The translations under genes and the position numbers were made by a program. This document shows, one piece after another, positions 21,435-28,045 of a stretch of 28,045 nt of DNA. Positions within the stretch are counted from its first letter, which is position 1. The number at the start of each line of letters is the position of its first letter. Source of the DNA: Didymodactylos carnosus (taxonomy: Eukaryota; Rotifera; Eurotatoria; Philodinida; Philodinidae); contig CAJNOQ010001841.1 in assembly GCA_905250885.1 (NCBI GenBank), positions 1-28,045 on the forward strand, written 5' to 3'. Below the pieces are notes generated by a model. The model was given only the letters and a program-made list of their open reading frames with translations. It had not been told where the DNA came from and made no database searches.

Positions 21435-22076
21435 ATATATACATCTAGTATAAAGTCGATGCATCCGGATTTAAAGATGCAAGCGGCTCACTATCATCTT
21501 CTCCCCCCTCCACCTCTTGTCTCTTTTCGTCTTCCATCTATACATCTAGATGCATCAACTTTATACTAGATATTCCTTTTTAAATTAACAGCAGCCATAG
21601 ACTAAACTGAAATCTATTTTATTAAAAAAAGATCTGACGTTTCGACCCTTCATAGAGTGATTTTCAAAGAATATTACAGAACATTACTGTACTTTACGCA
21701 TGAAATGTTGTGAAAAGAAAGAAGAATTTTGTCTGTATATATTGTGTGTTACTTGTCAGTCCCTTTTGTTTCACTCTTATATTAATAAGAGTGAAACAAA
21801 AGGGACTGATAATATAATTACTGACTGACTGTTTACAAGTAACACACAACATATACAGACAAAATTCTTCTTTCTTTTCACAACATTTCATGCGTAAAGT
21901 ACAGTAATGTTCTGTAATATTCTTTGAAAATCACTCTATGAAGAGTCGAAACGTCAGATCTTTTTTTAATAAAATAGATTTCAGTTTAGTCTATGGCTGC
22001 TGTTAATTTAAAAAGGAATATTCTAATCAAATTATTGGCTCTTAATCGTTTTAATGTTTATACTAGATACATATAT
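21435..22076. mobile_element. TIR-bounded element enclosing a palindrome
   Basis: ATATATACATCTAGTATAAA at 21435-21454 and the inverse of a near-identical word at 22057-22076 (18 of 20 bases) bound a 642-bp block. A further copy of the left end, extended to GATGCATC, is inverted at 21545-21571, right at the edge of the central palindrome. The arrangement suggests a small element with CTAGTATAAA termini into which, or from which, a second hairpin element grew. Confidence 0.45.
21570..22021. repeat. Near-perfect 450-bp palindrome with hammerhead-like motifs
   Basis: The left arm, 21570-21779, and right arm, 21786-22021, are inverted copies differing at only a few bases, plus a 26-base insertion in the right arm near 21810-21835. 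The loop is six bases (21780-21785). Each arm contains, on the strand reading outward from the centre, TTTGAAAATC, a short stem with loop ACTC-TATGAA-GAGT, then CGAAACGTC (right arm plus strand about 21923-21955; left arm minus strand about 21668-21636). This is close to the hammerhead ribozyme core found in Penelope-like and other retroelements, but the first box departs from CTGANGA. Low divergence implies a recent origin or gene conversion between arms. Confidence 0.85.
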
Positions 22077-22809
22077 TCTGCCACGTATGCGTATTCTGGC
22101 TGAGTTATAGAATTTACAAAATGAGTACCATCGTCGATTTGCGAAAAGTAGCCATCTCTGATATTTTAACTATAACTCCGTCATTTTTTATCCGTTCTGT
22201 TCGATCAACATCTTATTCAAAAGCCTGATAAGAAGTAAAGAAAACCACATAGTTCCTAATTTTTTTGAAGTCGGAAGTGACTGTTTAAAACTCATATCAA
22301 TTGGAGAATTGCGATTTTGAAGGATCAAAATTTTTGAGAAAATGCTACATTTGACCCTTCACTCAGGATTTAGCTAAGAATTTGAAGGTCACATGTGATA
22401 GAGAATTCAATTTTCCACAAACTGAGCGCAAAAACTTTGTTTTAAAAGTGGTGCAAAAGTTCCAAAACTTGAAAACAAGATGGCCAACTAACCGCGAGTT
22501 TTCAGTTTTTTGAGATTTTGTAGTCATGAAAACTTCACTTAAAAGCAAAAAGTATGATGATATTTACAATCAGCATCAAAAACTGCATCAGATGATGTGC
22601 CTTTGAAATATTTAGAGAAATGAAAAATTTTGTCAAAGGACGAGGGCGATTATTTGATGGAATCGGCCCCTGCCTGAATTGCATCGATACATACATGGTT
22701 AGATGCAGGATAAACAGGAGAACATTTCTAGGCACTCGGTAGACCTTAGAGTTGCTCTGAGAATAAATTAGGTCGAATTTACTGTAGTCAAAGTTGTGCT
22801 CTTCTTTCG
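22077..22809. other. No recognised gene
   Basis: AT-rich stretch without recognised gene or repeat. Minus-strand open frames at 22363-22548 and 22535-22831 have no recognisable domain; the latter starts inside the tandem repeat that follows. Confidence 0.45.
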
Positions 22810-23156
22810 GTGACGATTCTGTGGTCCACATTTATCCACTAGCCACTACGATAGGTATACCATTCGATAGAGAATTTCTCGCACTACAAGTTCATATATA
22901 TACGATAGTGAGAAAAGCGTCCTAGGGCACTTTGACATTAGAAATACTGTCTGGAAAGCCGTGACAAGTGGGTGGCTTATTCCACGGCGAGGATCCTGTG
23001 ATCACCGTTTCTCAACTAGCCACTACGATAGATATACCATTCGATAGAGAAATTTCTTGCGCTACAATTTCATATATATATGATAGTGAAAAACATGTCC
23101 TAGGGTACCTCGACATTAGAAATACTTTATGCATAGCCGTGTCAAGTGCGTGACTT
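22810..23156. repeat. Tandem duplication, period 177 bp
   Basis: Copy 1 (about 22810-22978) and copy 2 (about 22987-23156) are direct repeats at an offset of 177 bases. The conserved core, 22839-22978 and 23016-23156, includes CTAGCCACTACGATAG, ATACCATTCGATAGAGAA, GTCCTAGGG and GACATTAGAAATACT. Copy 2 lies in a 61-codon open frame (22968-23153), but copy 1 is interrupted in the matching frame. No domain is recognisable. It could be two repeats of a decayed coding region or a small satellite. Confidence 0.8.
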
Positions 23157-23599
23157 GTTTACAGATGCACACACACGCTCTTTAGATCCTCTATACTCAA
23201 AGACCTGTACAGATGTCAAAACAATTCGAATACATAAAAAAATGATTTTTTTGCCTTAGTAGACAGTCCGTTCTATTACTGAGAAAGTCGATTATCCAGT
23301 CAAAACTGACTTCTTTAATGACAGAGCATCTAAAGTCACCTAAAAACCCAAACTTTTAGATCTTAGAAATCAAAAATATCTGAGATAGAAAGACCTTTGG
23401 AAACCATGTCAAAATGACTTTAAAACCATTGTTCAAGAAAAATATATTCTAAAGTTTTTCTGATTACTTCCAGTTTAATTTAAAATTTCTTTCTTAAATC
23501 GATTCGGTAAGAAAAGAACGTCAAGACTTTTTACTTTCTCTGACCCTAATATAATGTGAAGTTCAGACCCAGTTGTGATTCTTTTTTTATTATCAATAG
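23157..23599. other. Intergenic or intronic, ending in an acceptor site
   Basis: No gene recognised. It ends with TTATTATCAATAG (to 23599), a plausible acceptor for the next coding exon. No upstream exon of that gene was identified. Confidence 0.4.
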
Positions 23600-23902
23600 A
23601 ACAAGCTAAATTCACCGCTCTTTACAACAAAGAACATCTGACATTTCTTCTGGATCAAATGTTGGTAAAGTGTCTTTTCGAGATACCGTCAACACCGAAT
23701 GATATTGATGAAATAATTCAAACATGTAAATTATTTTTTGATAATAATGTGGTTGAAATGCGTAGAATTAATGATTTTGTAAATAAAAATTATCGTTCAG
23801 AAGATGCAATAAAATGGTACACGAGGCAAAATTTCTTATTTCGTTTAGTAAATTCGGCACTCAAAATGATGAATATTAAAATAATATGCCTATGGAATCA
23901 TC
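23600..23902 (+). pseudogene. ADP-ribosyltransferase-type protein, internal exon fragment
   Basis: About 100 codons open from the acceptor at 23598-23599. The pattern I-N-D-F, Y-R-S-E-D-A-I-K-W-Y-T-R, N-F-L-F-R-L-V-N-S-A-L and the helix that follows is the recurrent alpha-helical segment preceding the NAD:arginine ADP-ribosyltransferase fold in a protein family massively expanded in bdelloids (often followed by TPR repeats). The preceding part matches their Asn/Asp-rich helical linker. The catalytic R-S-E domain is absent in the window. Similarity ends at the end of the frame, where GTGCGT at 23903 could be a weak donor for a 55-base intron ending TCTCAG at 23957; after that only palindromic repeats follow. 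It is therefore an interrupted gene or fragment. Identification rests on remembered family pattern, not a search. Confidence 0.6.
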
Positions 23903-23957
23903 GTGCGTCTCCTTGTTTTTCTTTCTTCTTCTTCTTCTTCCACTCTTATTCTCTCAG
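23903..23957 (+). other. Candidate 55-base intron after the fragment
   Basis: Starts GTGCGT, contains a long C/T tract of TTC repeats and ends CTCTCAG. Size fits the short introns seen in the GH16 gene, but the donor is weak and no coding exon follows. Confidence 0.35.
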
Positions 23958-23970
23958 TCAGTGTGGAGAC

Positions 23971-24146
23971 ATATCCCGATCGGGCGTACTTCCTAATCGG
24001 GATATATATCCCATTCCGGATATCCTATTTTACAGCAAAAGTTTTTTGATATCCCGAACGGGATATAGTTTAAAATTATATCCTGATCAAGATATAATTC
24101 GATATCCCGATTGAGATATCAAAAAAATCTATATCACGATCAGGAT
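23971..24146. repeat. Palindromic GATATCCCGATCGGGATATC units, left cluster
   Basis: About six full or partial units at 23971, 23993-24026, 24050, 24079, 24101 and 24130, each close to ATATCCCGATCGGGATAT. Variants alter the centre (GAAC, GATC, GATT) while keeping much of the dyad. The cluster starts right after the candidate intron of the ADP-ribosyltransferase-type fragment. Confidence 0.8.
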
Positions 24147-24522
24147 ATAAAAATATTTTTGTTGGTTAGTGTAATTTCTAACTTTCACATTAACATGTTT
24201 CTCATCAAATGTAATTAGTCTTAAAGGGGTATTGCCCTACCAGACATTATGAGTATAAATGAGTTTTAAACAAGTTGTGGTTCACTTACAAAAATATAAG
24301 GCAGTTTATCTGCACGAATCAATAGTTGGCAAATTCCCCATTAAACACAAAGCACGTGTACTTATATGTTGTCATGAGAAAAGAAATATGTGTTTCAATA
24401 TTTGCGTTTATCGAAAATGAAGAAATAGAAAAAGACGGTTGCGTGGAAAGCGATTAGATTAAGAGTACATTTCATTCTGAGCAATAATAGGTTAACCGTC
24501 TAGTTTCCGATATAAAGTCGAC
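24147..24522. other. Spacer between palindromic clusters
   Basis: No gene or repeat recognised in this stretch. It is probably internal sequence of the element bounded by the palindromic units. Confidence 0.35.
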
Positions 24523-24908
24523 TTAAATTTGTTAAAAATTTGTATTCGAAAAAATAGTTGCTGGACGCTTGATACACTTTTGATCAAACACAGCAGATTT
24601 CGCTGTAGTTTTTCGAGCTCTTTCTAATGGTGATGTCAGTCTTTCCCCATACTGTCGTCATTTTTCCCGTAATCGTTTTCATGACGAAATTTTGTGTTTT
24701 ATATCCCCCGGTCGGGATATTAATTCAATTAAAATTTGTTATAAATTTGTATTTGAAAAAATAGTTGCTAGGTGCTTGATACAGTTTTGATCAAACACAA
24801 CAGAATCCGATGATGATGTCAATTTTTCCCCAAAACGTCATCATTTTCCCCCTAATCGTTTTTACGACGAAATTTTGTGTTTTATATCCCCCGATCGGGA
24901 TATTAATT
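24523..24908. repeat. Tandem duplication, offset about 206 bp
   Basis: Copy A (24523-24727) and copy B (24729-24908) share TTTGTATT-GAAAAAATAGTTGCT, TTTTGATCAAACACA, TTTTCCC, ACGAAATTTTGTGTTTTATATCCCCCG and an end in TCGGGATATTAATT. Copy B lacks about 26 bases after CACA. Each copy ends in one of the palindromic ATATCCCSGATCGGGATAT-type units, so the palindrome is part of the duplicated unit. Confidence 0.85.
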
Positions 24909-24914
24909 TTTTTC

Positions 24915-24978
24915 TATATTTTAACCGGGATATAGCTATATCCTGATCGGGATACATATCCCAATCAGGACATAGAAG
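24915..24978. repeat. Palindromic units, right cluster
   Basis: ACCGGGATATAG, TATATCCTGATCGGGATA and ATATCCCAATCAGGACAT follow one another, closing the region of palindromic units that began at 23971. Confidence 0.75.
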
Positions 24979-25112
24979 GTGTCCCCTTATTGTCAGTACT
25001 ATCCTTTCTCTCATTTAATTTCTCCTTTTTGTGACCGATGTTCTTTGTCTCTTTCTCTACTATGTGAGCTTGTGCTTCATATAAGCTAAATAACGGGTGG
25101 ACGAAACAAAAC

Positions 25113-26158
25113 CGGTCACTTTTGTGCCGTGTCTGTGAGACGGTTAATAATTTTAAAACTTCACTTTGAGCTGATACGATGTAAAATTTCTTCCTCTACC
25201 AACTCTAGACTTTGGTTTTGAAACGAGATTTTTCTGTTTGCGTAAAATTGAAACGATGACAGTTACTCAACTCTCCACTTGCGATTCGTTGTTTTCTGCA
25301 AGCTTTTATCAATTTATGTCAGCCTACGCTCGCTAGCTGTGACGCTAAATGTAACGTAGTTTTCATTAGATCTAGGATGTCGGTAAGAAGGAGAGGCGAT
25401 CATGCTCAAAAAACGTTTTCCAAAAGTCCATCCGAGGTAGTACTAGTTCCTTTTTTATTCGTTTCTGCTGAAGAAAATCGAAAAGACGCCCTCCGTCCTC
25501 TAAATTCGCCACTGGTTTGCATAAATAGATAGAGAATTTGCTGTTCTTTGTTTCTATGATCTGTTTAATGTTTCGTATCCTATCATTTCATAGAAATAAA
25601 GATAGTACTTTTGCCCATCAATCGTTTTGAGGGCATTATGGCAAAGTATGTTTTACAAAGTCAAACCTAGTTTCTGAAGTTTTTATTGTTATACTATTGA
25701 ATGTAAAATTAATCCTGAAAAAATTAGTGTTAGCTTTATTTCGAACACTGATTGGTATTTAGTTGATTATATTAAAAAAAGAAGAATAACAAAAGTCTAA
25801 CAACAATAAGATTTTTCCGGTCTTTTACATTTCTTAGTTGAAACATTCTATGCAAATATCTCATTCTACTCTTTAGAGTATACATAAAAAGATGCAGAAT
25901 TTTATGAAGATTGTTTGAGCATAAGTATAATTTCAGCGAACCTTTTAATGAATACTGGTAGACGGCTTTATTGTTTTTGACTGTCACAAGTGGAGAATTG
26001 AGTAACTGTCATTGTTTCAATTTTACGCAAACAGAGAAACCTCGTTGGAAAGTCAAAGTTGAGAATTTGGTAGAGGAAGAAATTCTACATCGCATCAGCT
26101 CAAAGTGAAATTTTAAAACTATTATTAATCGCCTCAAAGGCATGGTTCAAAAGTGATC
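25113..26158. mobile_element. 1.05-kb element with about 170-bp terminal inverted repeats
   Basis: Arms at 25113-25283 and 25984-26158 are inverted copies of about 85-90 percent identity by eye. Landmarks: TTCACTTTGAGCTGAT near 25161 against its complement near 26094-26109, TTCTTCCTCTACCAA near 25188, and TTTGCGTAAAATTGAAAC near 25237 against 26016-26033. The 700-base interior has no recognisable transposase; the minus-strand frame at 25772-25987 shows no known domain. Long TIRs with a non-coding core suggest a non-autonomous transposon. No target-site duplication was identified. Confidence 0.75.
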
Positions 26159-28045
26159 GCTGTTATATGGCTCATCTGTTACAACGAAGCTGTGAGACAG
26201 TCTGGTAAACATTATTGATCGTGATTAACAGCAAATGGAATCAATAATTGATTCATCATTAGAATATAGTAAACATTTAAGAATTCGTGAAGAATAAGTC
26301 CTCATAACTTCTTTGCAAGATAACGTTCCCCTCAAATTTTTGTTCAATTACAAAATACTCACAGAAATGTCGTAATATAAACCTCTAATATCAACACTTG
26401 CTTATAAACGGCACGCAGATGAATGAAGATAAAAACGAAACATGTGCATTATCCATAGGTGTTATAATGGCCGAACTTCCGATGTATTGTTCGAAAGCTC
26501 AAAATTCCTTTTCCTAAATGACCAATTCCTGATCCTTAATGTATTGATCTCAATGTGAACCGACTATCATCAGTTATGACTGAGTTGAGTAGTCTTTAGG
26601 AGCCACTGCACGAGAAAAACGCAGATTCATATGATTTGCAGATTGACTTTAACATAAAATTTTCACCTCAAGTATTCCTGGTAAATTTCGACGAAAACTT
26701 CTGTTTGTAGGATCATGCTGCAAATCATACATAGCGTAAATTGAAACGTAGAATACGAATTTTGCAATTTAAAACTTTAATTTTCACATTCTCATGTACC
26801 TGTGCCAGTCAAAGTCATGCGCATCAAACGAGTCGATAAATATAAAAAATATAGATCCTTTTTTGAAAAGACATAAGGGTTGAAACAAACCTCCAAAATA
26901 CAGTGGACATTTAGGCGGACATTGGGTGAAAAAACGAAAGTGACCGTTGTTTAAATTTAAATAGTGTCACGTATATTTCGATCTACGGGTTATCTAATGG
27001 TGTAAAAATTTTTGTTTCAAGTGTTCAGTTTTAGGAAAAATGTAGGAGCAAAAAATAGCCTATAATTAAAGATCTCAGAGAGAAAACATTTTTTTATTTC
27101 ATTAAGGCGAATTATCTTTGTAAAATGGTGCTTATTCCGAATCCAGACACACACAGATATCTATCAATGAAAATTTTCCCGCTTTGGTCCTAGAATCTAG
27201 GAAAGAAAGATTAATCCCCGAACTAATCTTCGTTCGGTATAGGTGCTTAGAACGTAATGAGGTCGAGCTAGCCAGTGCAGGTCGGATCTCTTTCAAAATT
27301 ATACTAAAATGTCCCCTCCTCTCAACGACTTTTCATCGAAAAACCGCTTTTTCCAACTTTGAAAGTTTTAATTACCTTAACATTTGAGACATAATTAATT
27401 AATATTATGCGACAATACTGTTTTTTAAGTATAAAAAACACATGTTCGCCTGCTTTATGGAAAAATGCTCACTATGCACGAGTTTTCTTAAGAGCCGAAA
27501 TTAGAACACTTTCATTCTTTTTATACATTTTAAATTACACTCACATGCTATAAAAGAGCAAAAAACACACTCCGACCTTGCGGAATTTTTTAGAGGAATG
27601 GTCGTCCTACTGATGTACACCTGCGATGAAGCTTTCTAAACTCCACCTCTAACGAGGGAAGGCCACCAACTGCCTCCTCGCTTTTGAGCTTAAACCCAGT
27701 TGAAAATAGGTAATCGAACGTGCTGATTCCGAATATCACAATGGCTTTCGATTTAAAGACCCGTTTTTTAAAGATATTGGTTTTTCAATCGAAAAACCAT
27801 TTCCACTAAAAAATTTCCTTGACCTGTCCAAATGAAAGAACACGTCGTCAAACCTACAGAAAACAATTTTTCAAGATTCTAAGCCACTCTTCCGCGTCTA
27901 GAACTTAAAAAAAGAGGAAAAAACCGCTAATATTCTTACACAATTTATAAAAGAAAAACTACTGTTTTTCTTTCTGTTCTGCTTTTTCACACATGTTATT
28001 AGCAATTTGTGATAAAGGTGGCAATAAAGCAGTTTCACAGAGCCA
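26159..28045. other. No recognised gene; minor repeats
   Basis: No gene recognised to the window end. Minor items: AAGATTA / TAATCTT hairpin near 27209-27230; CCTAGAATCTAGG near 27188-27200; GGTTTTTCAATCGAAAAACC, a 20-base hairpin, at 27779-27798; a TATAAAAG word near 27550-27557. The words GTGCTKATTCCGAAT (27128 and about 27720) and TCGAAAAACC (about 27337 and 27789) recur in the same order, hinting at a diverged duplication. The open frame at 27184-27387 has no recognisable domain. Confidence 0.45.

Noticed and set aside
23905..24114. Extension of the ADP-ribosyltransferase-type frame to 179 codons
   Set aside because: After 23904 the translation runs through a C/T tract and palindromic repeats; the family similarity stops before that.
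1..28045. tRNA, rRNA, CRISPR array or telomere repeats
   Set aside because: No cloverleaf with the usual T-loop, no rRNA segments, no regularly spaced direct repeats with unique spacers and no telomere-type arrays were seen on either strand.

Overview
The window is eukaryotic: AT-rich (roughly one third GC by eye), with intron-containing genes that have GT..AG junctions and introns of about 55-70 bases beside longer ones, AATAAA poly(A) signals, and wide non-coding stretches full of decayed mobile DNA. The gene content points to a bdelloid rotifer of the Adineta/Rotaria type: a GH16 beta-glucanase and a cyanovirin-N homology (CVNH) protein, both families found in bdelloids and often considered horizontally acquired, plus a fragment matching the alpha-helical region of the ADP-ribosyltransferase-type proteins that are hugely expanded in bdelloids. 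The assignment is an inference from gene content. No housekeeping gene was seen, so the window resembles the transposon-rich, foreign-gene-rich (often subtelomeric) compartment of those genomes.

Layout. 1-3295: short tandem repeats, a 184-bp hairpin element flanked by TTA, a CTGCAG/CTAGC-rich repeat cluster, no recognised gene. 3296-4594 (+): two-exon gene for a 220-residue Pro/Cys/Trp-free, highly charged helical protein, CAHS-like in layout only. 5530-6230: a fold-back repeat. 6953-7096: the C-terminal dimerisation end of a hAT transposase. 7486-7821: a small TIR element with five internal GACATATTAGAAGACC-type units. 8280-9050: the 3' tail of a non-LTR retrotransposon. 10019-11591 (-): a complete four-exon GH16 glucanase with signal peptide. 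11.6-16.2 kb: no recognised gene. 16188-17890: a large fold-back. 18363-18748 (+): a CVNH gene. 19143-20287: another large fold-back. 21435-22076: a nested palindrome carrying two copies of a hammerhead-ribozyme-like motif. 22810-23156: a 177-bp-period tandem duplication. 23600-23902 (+): the ADP-ribosyltransferase-type exon fragment. 23971-24978: palindromic ATATCCCGATCGGGATAT units around a tandem duplication. 25113-26158: an element with about 170-bp terminal inverted repeats. 26.2-28.0 kb: no recognised gene.

The three genes that look intact are unrelated in sequence. They would fit a stress/diet/defence accessory repertoire: a secreted beta-1,3-glucan hydrolase, a glycan-binding CVNH lectin, and a hydrophilic helical protein that might protect during drying. 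Nothing shows they are co-regulated. The most striking feature is the density of long inverted repeats: six in 28 kb, apparently not one family, several able to form long hairpin RNA if transcribed.
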